64,000 bases of DNA from Neostapfia colusana (lineage: Eukaryota; Streptophyta; Magnoliopsida; Poales; Poaceae), in NCBI GenBank assembly GCA_030760725.1, contig JASWHV010000009.1:95654780-95718779 (forward strand), in the 5' to 3' direction. Each line of letters starts with the position of its first letter. Position 1 is the stretch's first letter. A model generated the notes under the pieces. The model made no database searches. It was not told the origin of the DNA and worked only from the letters and a program-made list of their open reading frames with translations. A program made the position numbers and the translations under genes. Shown piece after piece: positions 1 through 10,640 of the stretch.

Positions 1-1240
1 CCGAAGTCCTAGACTTCATAACTCCGGAGGAGCAGCTAGCCTTTGACCAAGAGCAGCAAGGCAAGCTCCGGTTTGCATTAACCTTTTTACAATTTTTATT
101 GTTTTGAGCACATACTTGATTACTTTATTCCTTGCATTTGAGTCTTGTTTGGAACCCTAAATGCATAGCCAAGAAAACCATGGATTGGATTTAGGATTGC
201 AAACCCCGTTAGCTACTGCATTGCTATGATAGAATAGGATTCGGTACAAGTCGAGTAGTTGGAACTACTCACGAGCATAGGCTAGAGGCACCCGACTCGG
301 GTAGTGATAGCACATGAAACACATGGCAAGAAAATGAGACCAAGCGGAGGGTAAGGGCAACAGGACTTTGGGGCCTGTGTGCTGTAGCTCCGCTTGTGTC
401 GATTGAGGACCGAGCCGTGTGCGGGCCTGTTGAACAAGCTAGAACAGTACCGAAGACCTACCGGCTATATGGGAACTGGGAAACTGATGTAACTCGGGTA
501 GCTGGGTGTTGAGGCATAGCTGGTCGTTCAGAGGGTAGGTTGAGAGCTTGAGGTGTAAATCGGCTGGCGGCACTGAGATGCGCGTGCAGAGACCTCTTGC
601 TCGGGACGATTGGACCGGTTCAACATTTGGCTAACAGGTGAAAGGTAATCGCGTACGGTGTCAGTGATGGTTGCTGTAGGCAACATCGAGTACGGGCGTA
701 CGTGACGGGTTGTTCGGGTAACCCTGCAGGTGTAAATCGATTATAATCGCCGTCCCTCGCGGTCAGTGAGTACCTCTTGTTCACTGTACCGTGACGTAGA
801 AAGAATAGGCTAGACACATGTTAAAATGTTGCTGATTGAATAATGGACATTGATTGCTATGATATGCTGTAGTTTAGAGCTAACTAAAGTTCTTTTCAAA
901 CTTTAGGCAAAGTACATGAGAGAAATGCATTTCTTGTTTGATTGCGGCTCTCTCATGTGCCTTAGTGTAAGGTTCTCCACAACCTGCTGCTAAAAACTTG
1001 AAAGTAAGGTTCCACTAATTAGGCGAGTCCTTTGCAGATGATTTTACCTCATGTACCCACCATCCCCTCATGTAGAAGTTCCATGTTTAGGTGAGACGGG
1101 TCAGACTTGCTGAGCCTTCGTGCTCACTGCTTGTGTTTGAAGCTTTTGCAGGGTTCTATGAGGAAGGGACTCCGGAAGAGGAGACGGAACCCCAGGAGGG
1201 GAATCCCGTCGAGTGGGAGTCGTGCACGCCGCAGAGTTAG
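1..1240 (+). CDS. LTR-embedded spliced small acidic ORF, 5'-truncated copy (A, 5' LTR)
   Basis: Two exons of the candidate LTR gene fall in the window. The middle exon (1-60, truncated by the window edge) reads through an acidic frame and ends CAAG before a GC-type donor (GCAAGC at 61). The last exon runs from 1152, after the acceptor TTTTGCAG, to the TAG at 1238-1240. It encodes an FYEEG start and an ESCTPQS end. The two exons join in phase 1. No function is recognised. See the complete copy at 4022-6510. Confidence 0.5.
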
Positions 1241-1469
1241 TGTGCGTGTGTGCAAGCAAGGACACGTTCAAGGGCTGAACGTGGACTTGATGCGTAGTCT
1301 ACGCTCGTAAGTGTAGACTGGACTTATTTTGATGTAAACATGTTCATAAACTTGTTTATGTAATAAAATTTCGCTTCCGCTTTTTACCTTTGATGTGTGT
1401 TATCCGGTGCTGTGCAACGCAGCACCCCTCAGCGTGATCCTGGCTCGACAGGACCTTGGGGTCGTGTCA
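1..1469 (+). repeat. 5' LTR of element A (3' part only)
   Basis: This is the last 1.47 kb of an LTR of about 4 kb. It matches the end of A's 3' LTR (about 26795-28260), sharing subfamily variants that differ from B, such as the spacing around the TTTTTACAATTTTTATTG stretch near 85. It ends in TGTCA directly before the PBS. A polyadenylation-type AATAAA lies at 1362-1367. Confidence 0.92.
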
Positions 1470-2696
1470 GCGCTGGTATCAGAGCTCGCTTGAGGTTTAA
1501 CACAGTACAAAGGTCTTCTTTTTCAAAAATCCAGTGAGGAACGAGTTAGTAGCCCGTATAAGGATGTTATTAGCATATAGAAAGTGGCATATTAACCTAT
1601 CTATTATGTCGGAAAATCGTGCATCTCGGGACGTTCATGTCTTGGGGGGTGCACGTAAGCGCTGTCCACCAGTGCGCACAAGCTGAAGGGTGGAGCCCCA
1701 CGGGTGGCAGGTAACCCGACCCGCTTTGATATCCTCTACGACTCTTCATGTAGTTTGGGGTATTCGAGCAACGTCTGTCCCTGGCGTGCGTGGTGCAACT
1801 TGGGAGACCACGTCACGTGGTCTAAAACGTGAACACGTAACACAAAGCTTGTTTGGCTTGAGAACTTCCGGGCAAGTGATGACGGCCGGGTGTACGAACT
1901 GTATGGATTCCGGACTCGGTGTGCAGCCGAGTCTGACGATTGATTGAGTTTCTGCAGGTAGGCTGACCACGAAACGGTATATGTGTAGCATCCGTGTGCG
2001 AGTGACGTTTAGTGCCACTGAATTAACGAAGCCGGCTAAGTCCGGTATAGGTTTTTCCTTTGTGAGGACGTAGTACCGACATAATTTGATGATGCATCGA
2101 CGTCACACCCCATTAAATGAACAACTTCATTTAAAACTTGAAGGTTTTGATCTAAAGTAGTAAAACTTGATGTAACTCCTTCCCTTGAACAAGATATTCA
2201 AAGTTAACAAGTTTTCAACTTAAAGGTTGTTAAGGACAGAGCACTCTGTTTCCAGCTGAATTAAGTCTGAAGTTAATCAGAGGTTAGAGGTTGAGTTCTT
2301 TCGAGGTTGGGTTCGTATGATACATTTCTGGAAAGCTTTGGAAGAGCTTTACAACTCTTCTGTTGAGGTCCAGAGATGTTTCATCCCTTAACCACTCGAA
2401 AAATACAGTAGAGTTGAAACTGTCCAGAAAACAGGACAGAGTAAAGACTCTCTGTAGACTCTCTGTAAATTAAGCATAACTTCCTGCATAAAAATCCAAA
2501 AATAGAAAATGAGGTAGTTCTGGAAAGCTTATGAGATGGGTTACAACTTTGTAACATAAAGTTTTGTCGGATTAGGGACAGAATTAACTGGAATTCTTGG
2601 ATCAAAGCAGTACCTAAAGCAGGGAGGTGCTGTCCTATTGTTTCCAGGAATTCTGTTAACTTTGACATCTCATAACTTTTGAACCAGGACAGATCT
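1470..2696 (+). other. Leader of element A, first part, with PBS
   Basis: This is untranslated leader. The PBS TGGTATCAGAGC (1474-1485) is complementary to the 3' end of plant initiator tRNA-Met and lies four bases after the LTR. A splice-donor-like CAG/GTAGGC has its GT at 1957-1958. The last five bases (GATCT, 2692-2696) are one copy of the target-site duplication made by element B. The leader resumes at 18117-18121 with the second GATCT. Confidence 0.85.
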
Positions 2697-5600
2697 TGTA
2701 AGGGCCTCAGTTTTTGACACACATTTGCAGTGTTCATCACCACACCACACACCTCATTTGAGGAAGGATCATGAACACAAATGAAGAGCAAGTAACAATT
2801 ATAAACATGCTCATTAGAAAACAAACTCACATATTGCAAAAGTGGTATTTCCCACATGTGATATAGATGGGCGGGACATATGAAAACTCCTACACTTTAC
2901 TAAGGATGTCCATGCCAAGTTTCACCCAAATTCAAAACCTTTTTGACATCATTTTGGGTATAGTTAGGAAGAGGGCAGTTTGAAACCATATTCAAATTCA
3001 AACTGTTTTATCCCATGAATTTAAAAGTGGGAGGCATATTCTTACTCAGCACATTTTTGTGAGCCCACACACCAATTTTCACTCCATTTGGAGTTGATCT
3101 TGACATGAGCTAAGTGTGAAAAATTCAAACTTCATTTGAATTCAAAACTGCACTTGTGCTGAAATTCACTCAAACCAAACCCAAATTGAACTTTGATCAA
3201 TTCAAATGGTTCATGGGTGGATAATTTGAATTACCAGGGGTACTATGGGGATCACTGTTTACAACAGTGATTAGGAGTAAATTTCAGAGGTTAAAACTGG
3301 AAGTGGGTCCCACATGTCAGCCACTGCTCAGATCAAACCGACTGAGACTTTTCTCACTCGGGTCGCCGAGCCGCAGCGGTGATCGCCACCGAGGGCAGCC
3401 GCCGCGCCAGCAGCTGCTTGCCCACGCGTGGGCGCGAGGCGGTGCAGAGCCTCCTTAAGGCGCCTGCCCCCCTCTTCGGCCGAGGCATCGCCGTTCTTCC
3501 ACGCAAGAACTCAGCGCCGGACGAAATTTTCCGCAGCTCGGAATCGATCGGAGAACGCCTATCGCAGCTCCCTCCGTCCACTCCAGAGCCCCAGCAAGGT
3601 ACTAGAGACCTTCCTCCGTCCTCCCCGTTGCTAGAATTCAGTTGAAACCGATTGATATCGGCTGTGCCGAAAGATCAAATTCGGGACTTGGAACCGCCGC
3701 ACCCCGGGCTCTCGTGGACAGCCCAACCAGGGCGTTGTCACGCCCGAGCCAAGGCACCCTTGGACGCGCTGGTGACCGGTGCTGCTCATCCCCGAGCCAC
3801 AGCTCGAGTGGTTGCTCACCGGCGGCGAATTTCCACTTTTCCCCTTTGTGTGTGCAGAACGACCTTCGGGTACGATTCTGTTTAATTTGTGCTCTAGAAA
3901 GGATTAGAGGGCCTCAAGCCGCTCTCACACGAGCTAGACACGGTAACGCACAAGTTGCCTTCACAACTCTGGGCCGGAGAACCTCTGTACCCGGCGTAAT
4001 TTGAGGTCTACCAATGACGGAATGAACGGGCGGCATCGGGCGCACGGTGAGGACCTATTTCGGGCCTTCCCCGAGCTGCCTCGAGCTCATGTCGACCTTT
4101 TCTGAGGTCCACTGGTGCTCCCCGACTGGTTTGCCAAGTAGCTGAGGTGCTAGAGAAGTCAGCCGACATGGCCGAAGTCGTTCCGAGGTGGCGGCTCGTC
4201 GCCGACCATGCTCCGGCCATTGTCATGAGCAGCTGATCCTAGAATCCTGTTCCCCGAGTAAAAGTAGGCAGGGGCGGCCAGAATCGAGAAGTTTGGAGCT
4301 GTACAGAAGCCGGCGGCGAGCTCTCCGGCAAGGTCCCTCGGCGGCGGAGCGCGGGCGTCGAGAGGTTGAAGAAGGGGGTGGACCCCAGCTGTCAGCGGGA
4401 GATATTTTGAATCGGGATCTGGCTGCGGCCGGGATCGGGTGTGCTGGCGCGCAAAATCCTTGTGGGCCGCGGTGTGCTGTCGCCTCGGCGTGCGACGCGT
4501 GTCCCCTGGTCCCACGCGCGAGTTTAAACTTTTCCCCGATTTTCAGATTTCCTTCAAACTTCAAATCCTCATAACTTTGGCTAGAAAGCTCCAAATTTAG
4601 TGAACCAAATTTTGCTGGATTCAGCTCTCTGAGCACTTTCCAGAAAATCAAGTTTCACTTCATGAAATTCCATATTTTTCAAGAATTAATTCCTCAAAGT
4701 TTAAACTGTTTGGAATTTTAACTGGAGAATCCTGTGGAGGAAAATCCTGAAATTTTGCTGGGATGATCATCAAAATATCCCTGAACTACCATAAAAATTT
4801 CAGACCCATTGGAGCTCATTTAACCCACCTAATGGTGTGATTAGTGAAACTGTTCCAGAGAAAATAGAAAATGTTCAGAAACATTTGCAGAATTTTCTCT
4901 GAAATTGTTTAGCTCATATCTTTAGTTAGGAACTTCCAAATTAAGTGAGACCAACTCCATTAGGACCCTCTGAAAATCTAGTTTTCAGAAAGTCATAGTT
5001 TGTTTCATGAAAATTCCTAGAACACCCTAAGAGTTCCAATTAAGGTCAAGGACATAATTAATTGTGGAGGGCTCAAATGAGCTTTACTGCAACTAAAACT
5101 TGACCAAATCTCTGTATAGGTTGTAACCAGGCCCCAGTAAAAGTTTCACAGTCATTGGGTCTGCGTAGCAAGGGTTATATACTTCACGACTTCAAAGTTA
5201 ATACAAATGCATTTAAATTGATACATATATTGCCCTTATCATGTAGTCGCTAAGGTCGAGGAGGAACCCGAAGTCCTAGACTTCGTTACTCCGGAGGAAC
5301 AGCTAGCCTACGACCAAGAGCAGCAAGGCAAGCTCCGGTTTGCATTAACCTTTTTACAAATGTTTATTGTTTTGAGCACATCTTTGAATATTGTTGTGAT
5401 TCTTTGCATTAGAGTCTTGATTGGAAACCCAACTGCATAGCCAAGAAAACCATGGGTTGGGTTTAGGATTGAAAACCTCGTTAGCCACTGCATTGCTAAG
5501 ATAGAGTAGGATTCGGTACAAGTCGAGTAGTTGGAACTACTCGCGAGCATAGGCTAGAGGCACTCGACTCGGGTAGTGATAGCACATGAAACACATGGCA

Positions 5601-6738
5601 AGAAGATGAGACCAAGCGGAGGTTAAGGGCAGCAGGACTTTGGGGCCTGTTTGCTGTAGCTCCACTTGTGTCGATTGAGGACCGAGCCGTGTGCGGGCCT
5701 GTTGAACAAGCTAGAACAGTACCGAAGACCTACCGGCTATATGGGAACCGGGAAACTGATGTAACTCGGGTAGCTGGGTGTTGAGGCATAGCTGGTCGTT
5801 CAGAGGGTAGGTTGAGAGCTCGAGGTGTAAATCGGCTGGCGGCACTGAGATGCGCGTGCAGAGACCTCTTGCTCGGGACGATTGGACCGGTTCAACATTT
5901 GGCTAACGGGTGAAAGGTAGTCGCGTACGGCGTCTGTGATGGTTGTTGTAGGCAACATCGAGTACGGGCGTACGTGACGGGTTGTTTGGGTAACCCTGCA
6001 GGTGTAAATCGATTATAATCGCCGTCCCTCGCGGTCAGTGAGTACCACTTGTTCACTGTACCGTGACGTAGAAAGAACAGGCTAGTTACATGTTAAAATG
6101 TTGCTGATTGAAAGCTGGACATTGATTGTTAATGATATGCTGTAGCTTAGAGCTAACTAAAGTTCTTTTCAACTTTGGGCAAAGTACATGAGAGAAATGC
6201 GTTTCTTGTTTGATTGCGGCTCTCTCATGTGCCTTAGCGTAAGGTTCTCCACAACCTGCTGCTAAAACTTGAAAGTAAGGTTCTACTAATTAGGCAAGTC
6301 CTTGCAACTGATTTTTATCTCATGTAACCCATTACCCTCATGTAGAAGTTCCATGTTTAGGTGAGACGGGTCAGACTTGCTGAGCCTTCATGCTCACTGC
6401 TTGTGTTTGAAGCTTTTGCAGGGTTCTATGAGGAAGGGACTCCCGAAGAGGAGACGGAACCCCAGGATGGGAACCCCGTCGATTGGGAGTCGTGCACACC
6501 GCAGAGTTAGTGTGCGTGTGTGCTAGCAAGGACACGTTCAAGGGCTGAACGTGCACTTGATGCTTAGTCTACGCCCGCGAGTGTAGACTGAACTTATTTT
6601 GATGTAAACATGTTCATAACTTGTTTATGTAATAAAATTTTGCTTCCGCTTTGTACCTTTGACGTGTGTTATACGGTGCTGTGCAACGCAGCACCCCTCA
6701 GCGTGATCCTGGCTCGACAGGACCGTGGGGTCGTGTCA
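2697..6738 (+). repeat. 5' LTR of element B
   Basis: The LTR is 4,042 bp and bounded by TG...CA. It has an AT-rich head (about 2697-3320), a GC-rich core (about 3340-4530), an AT-rich stretch (about 4530-5240) and a tail with AATAAA at 6631-6636. The core contains strong splice-like signals: CAAG/GTACTAG (GT 3599-3600), a pyrimidine tract with TGCAG ending at 3857, and CACG/GTGAGG (GT 4047-4048). These precede the candidate LTR gene described at 4022-6510. No convincing TATA box was identified. Confidence 0.95.
4022..6510 (+). CDS. LTR-embedded spliced small acidic ORF (B, 5' LTR), intact
   Basis: This is a candidate three-exon coding gene inside the LTR. Exon 1 is 4022-4046 (ATG, eight codons plus one base, then donor GTGAGG). 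Exon 2 is 5247-5327 (81 nt, after acceptor ATGTAG, ending CAAG before GC donor GCAAGC). Exon 3 is 6422-6510 (after acceptor TTTTGCAG, stop TAG 6508-6510). All junctions are phase 1 and give an uninterrupted protein of about 64 residues. It is rich in Glu, with EEEPE and TPEEQ in exon 2, FYEEG in exon 3 and a CTPQS C-terminus. A poly(A)-type signal follows about 120 nt after the stop. A four-codon upstream ORF at 4014-4025 overlaps the start codon as ATGA. The exon frames persist in other LTR families. Function is unknown. The splicing is inferred, not observed. Confidence 0.55.
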
Positions 6739-8238
6739 GCGCTGGTATCAGAGCTCGCTTGAGGTTTAACACAGCACAAAGGTCTTCTTTTTCAAAAATC
6801 AAGTGAGGAACGAGTTAGTAGCCCGTATAAGGATGTTATTAGCCTATAGAAAGTGGCATATTAACCTATTTGTTATGTCGTAAAATCGTGTATCTTGGGA
6901 CGTTTATGTCTTGGGGGGTACACGTAAGCGCTGTCCACCAGTGCGCACAAGCTGAAGGGTGGAACCCCACGGGTGGCAGGTAACCCGACTCGCTTTGATA
7001 TCCTCTACGACTCTTCATGTCGTTTGGGGTATTCGAGCAACGTCTGTCTCTGGCGTGCGTGGTGCAACTTGGGAGACCCCGTCACGTTGTCTGAAACGTG
7101 AACACGTAACTCAAGGCGTGTTTGGCTTGAGAACATCCGGGCGAGTGATGACGGCCGGGTGTACGAACCGTATGGATTCCGGCCTCGGTGTGCAGCCGAG
7201 TCTGACGATTGCTTGAGTTTCTGCAGGTAGCCTGACCACGAAACAGTAGACGTGTAGCATCCATGTGCGAGTGAGGTTTAGTGCCACTGAGTTAACGAAG
7301 CCGGCTAAGCCCGGTATAGGTTTTTCCTTTGTGAGGACGTAGTACCGACATAATCTGGTGACGCATCGACGTCACACCACATTAAATGAACAACTTAATT
7401 TAAAAACTTGAAGGTTTTGATCCAAAGTAGTAAAACTTAATGTAACTCCTTCCCTTGAACAGGATATTCAAAGTTAACAAGTTTTCAACTTATAGGTTGT
7501 TAAGGACAGAGCACTCTGTTTTTAGCTGAATCAAGGCTGAAGTTAATCAGAGGTTAGAGGTTGAGTTCTTTCAAGGTTGGGGTCGTATGATACATTTCTG
7601 GAAAGATTTGGAAGAGCTTTACAACTTTTCTGTTGAGGTCCAGAGGTGTTGCATCCCTTAACCACTCGAAAAACGCAGTAGAGTTGAAACTGTCCAGAAA
7701 ACAGGACAGAGTAAAGACTCTCTGTAGACTCTCTGTACATTAAGCATAACTTCCTGCATAAAAATTCAAAAATAGAAAATGAGGTAGTTCTGGAAAGCTT
7801 ATGAGATGGGTTACAACTTTGTAACAAAAAGTTTTGTCAGATTAGGAACAGAAGTAACTGGGATTCTTGGATCAAATCAGTACCTAAGGCAGGGAGGTGC
7901 TGTCCAATTGTTTCCAGAAATTCCGTTAACTTTGACATCTCATAACTTTTGAACCAGGACAGATCTTGGGCCAAGAAAATACTTTCTGGAAAGCTAATGA
8001 AGTTAGCTTTAACTTTGATGTTGAGCTCCAGAATTGGTTTTTCTTTCAACATAGCCTAAATCAGGTTGAAATGGAAACTGGTCAGAGATGTCATGGGAAC
8101 AGCAGATCAGCAGTCAAATTTGTTTAAAATTTGAACTATGTTTCCAAATTTTATGGGTTCAATGACATGTTTTATGTTATAACTCAGCGTTTTACTGTTT
8201 AAATAATTATTTGACATTTCTCAAATATATTTTTACAG
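6739..8238 (+). other. Leader of element B with PBS and splice-like signals
   Basis: This 1.5-kb region separates the LTR from ORF0. The PBS TGGTATCAGAGC is at 6743-6754 (initiator tRNA-Met). A donor-like CAG/GTAGCC has its GT at 7227-7228. An acceptor-like TATTTTTACAG ends at 8238, immediately before the ORF0 ATG. Both signals also occur in A and C. I see no convincing protein frame in the leader. Confidence 0.85.
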
Positions 8239-9181
8239 ATGACAGCAGATAAGCAACTCGAGAACGGGTGGGTGATGTCCCACTGTTCTCACCGTAACGG
8301 CTACCCGGAAGCATTGTGGCAAATGCTCCAATATTTCGGGTACAATCAGATGCCGCAATACTTCGCAAAGGAAGAAGGCGAAGAGGAGAACAAGACGTGG
8401 ACGATCCATGTCGAGGTTCCTGCAGGACCTACGCCACCCGGTTGGGTGCCGTTCACCGTCACGGTGAGAGGAAGACAACCGGAAGGGATGTGGCAAGTGG
8501 CAGCCCGTGACACTATGTCACGTTTCTGCCAACTACACGTGCAAGCTATGGAGGGTACTCCATACGCGCTCATTCCGGTGGAGGGACGAGCTCAGCATGT
8601 GTGGGAAGAGAGGTACCTGGAAGCAACGGATCCGAGTTGCCCAAGGTACAACCCAGCGGAGGCAAATCTCAGCCTCCAGATGAGGGCGGAGAACGCCGTG
8701 ATGGACAGCCAAGCTATTCATACGGAGCATCTCGCCACACAGCTCAAAGAGAGCACGAGCCGTGGAGACCATTTCGAGAGTGCCCACAGCGCACTGCAAT
8801 GTGCTCCTTCCAACGATCAAGCGATTGAATGAACAACACAATCAGTTGCGTCGTCTGAAGAAGGCAAAGAAGAAGAACCGTGTTGACATCGCGGCATTAC
8901 AAGAACTGGTGCAGACCCTAACCCAGCAGAATGAGGACCTTGCTCAAGAGCGGGACGACGCTATTGAGGAAGGACAAGGCTGGGAAGAGGACTACAACCA
9001 GGCTATGGACGAGGTGCATGCATTGCAGGACCTCGTACCTCCGGTGTTAGGCGTACCGGTGGTCTTGGGTCTTCCAGCAATGGGAGAACCCGGAATGGGA
9101 GAAGAGGTGGTAGATCCAGAGCCACCAGCAGAGGTACCGGACGAGGACGACCCACAGGAGGTCGAGTTCTACTCCGAGTAG
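8239..9181 (+). pseudogene. ORF0 of element B, extra ORF upstream of gag, frameshifted
   Basis: This extra ORF lies between the leader and gag, a position where most Ty3/gypsy elements have none. I recall that rice RIRE3/RIRE8-type elements were described with a comparable orf0. The start ATG follows an acceptor-like TTTTTACAG. The N-terminal half (about residues 1-150) has a compact Trp/Pro-rich domain with motifs such as PEALWQMLQYFGY, WTIHVEVPAG and PYALIPVEGR. I do not recognise its family. The C-terminal half has a coiled coil (LQELVQTLTQQNEDL region, about 8890-9040) and an acidic Pro/Glu tail ending EFYSE before the TAG. Compared with A, two bases are missing near 8792. This shifts the frame, so the upstream frame ends at 8832 and the downstream part reads from about 8790. 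Structural or RNA-binding roles are speculative. Confidence 0.75.
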
Positions 9182-9453
9182 GGGGTTACGGTTGCCAAGT
9201 AGGGCAGCCAGGGTAGCGTAACTCAACTTTTGTAATTGGTGACATGTCGTGTAGACAGTAGCGTATGTATAGGTAGTGACGACATGAGCACGACTTCTCG
9301 GAGACCCGAGAACAATGTATCTTGTATAAAGTTTATGCTTTATCAATATATGTGAATGTTGTGCAAACTAATCATGTGTCACTTCAATACCTACTGTTGC
9401 TTATGGAATTTTAAGTAAGACATGTGCTAATTGCTGCTGTTTTGAATTTCAGA
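9182..9453 (+). promoter_or_regulatory. ORF0-gag spacer with 3' splice-site-like sequence at the gag start
   Basis: A 272-bp non-coding spacer. It ends in CTGTTTTGAATTTCAG (AG 9451-9452), one base before the gag ATG at 9454. The same arrangement is in A (gag ATG 19611). A pyrimidine-rich AG placed directly at the start codon suggests that gag may be translated from a spliced RNA. Confidence 0.45.
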
Positions 9454-10640
9454 ATGACGCGTACTCGTGCCAACCCTGACGTTGGGGGTACCAGTCAAGG
9501 GGGAGAGACCTCCCAACCACCTCCTGAGGACTCCTCGGGACAGCAGCAGCAACAGCAACAGCAAACACCGCCACCACCACTGCCAACGGTTACATTGGCC
9601 GACATCGTCGCGGCAATGGCGGGTTCACATCAGCAGCACACGGAGTTGCTGCAAACGCTTATCGCCAATACGTCTCGCCCAGAGAGACGTCAAGATCGTG
9701 AGGAGCACCAACAGAGCTCCTACTCCGACTTCCTGGCTACTCATCCCCCGGTATTCTCAAGGGCGGATGAACCACTTGACGCGGACAACTGGCTCCGCGC
9801 CATAGAGATGAAGTTCGGGCTGCTCCAGCTCAGCGAGCAGCGCAAGACTCAGTTCGCGGTCCAGAAGCTCCAAGGATCCGCGAGCGCGTGGTGGGCCAAC
9901 TTCTGTGCTTCACAGCCCACCGACCGAGTGATGACCTGCACGGAGTTCCGGACGGCCTTCAGGGCCTATCATATACCACCAGGTTTAACGAAGAGGAAGA
10001 CGCAGGAGTTCTTACACCTGCAACAAGGGAGCCGGAACGCGCTGGAATACTCCAGGGCGTTTAACGATCTCGCGCTATATGCGTCGTATCATGCTGATAC
10101 CGACGAGAAGCGGCGGGACCATTTTTACCAGGGGCTTAACCCGCTCCTGAAGGACAAGTTGGCGATGTTCAATCGCGGCTGCCTCAACAACATCATTGAT
10201 GCTGTGATTGTTCAGGAGGACTCCGGCAAGGAGTTGGCGGCGGCAGAGCGAAAGCGAAGCGCGCCGCAAAGCAGCGGAGAAGGAGGCGGTCCTTCTCAGA
10301 AGTTTCGGATGGTGAATCGCCCACCATCAGGTCCACGCTGGCAACCACCACAGCGGTCGATGCCATTCCGCGGCCGGCCGTACTCCTCACCGGCATTCCG
10401 GCCGGCACTGCCAGCACCACCGCAACCACAACAGCAGCAGCGGGCGATGCCGCGTGCGTTTGCACCTTAGCAACGCATGCCGGGCTTTCGTTCCCCGAGC
10501 ACTACACCGGCAGTGGCCACATGTTACAAGTGTGGTCGTCCAGGACACTTCGCGAGCAGTTGCCCGGAGAGGCAAGGCGGCGGAGTGGCACCACAGTTTC
10601 CGGGGAGGAATCAACCCCGGAACTCTACTAATGCGCGGCG
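9454..10640 (+). pseudogene. gag: gag of element B (capsid and nucleocapsid), one internal stop
   Basis: This encodes the structural protein that packages the element RNA. I chose the ATG at 9454, because the longer upstream frame starts only at a GTG and runs through the splice-like signal. A Gln/Pro-rich N-terminus (poly-Gln near 9540-9570) is followed by a retrotransposon capsid domain (about 9720-10250). This contains motifs such as NWLRAIEMKF, ASAWWANF, FYQGLNPLLKD and EYSRAFNDLALYA. A basic linker leads to a CCHC zinc knuckle CYKCGRPGHFASSC at 10522-10563. A CAG codon has become TAG at 10468-10470, between capsid and knuckle, and would stop translation. The frame continues into protease without a separate start, as is usual for a Gag-Pol polyprotein. 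Confidence 0.9.

Noticed and set aside
1690..1947. An 85-codon frame in the leader seen in A, B (6959-7216) and C (62292-62035).
   Set aside because: It starts only at GTG, the extra leader copy at 28261-28967 has a stop in it, and its similarity is no greater than that of the surrounding non-coding leader.
3267..4651. Several frames of 60-140 codons in the GC-rich LTR core, on both strands.
   Set aside because: High GC content lengthens chance frames. They do not persist in diverged LTRs F or D and overlap the splice-like signals of the small ORF model.
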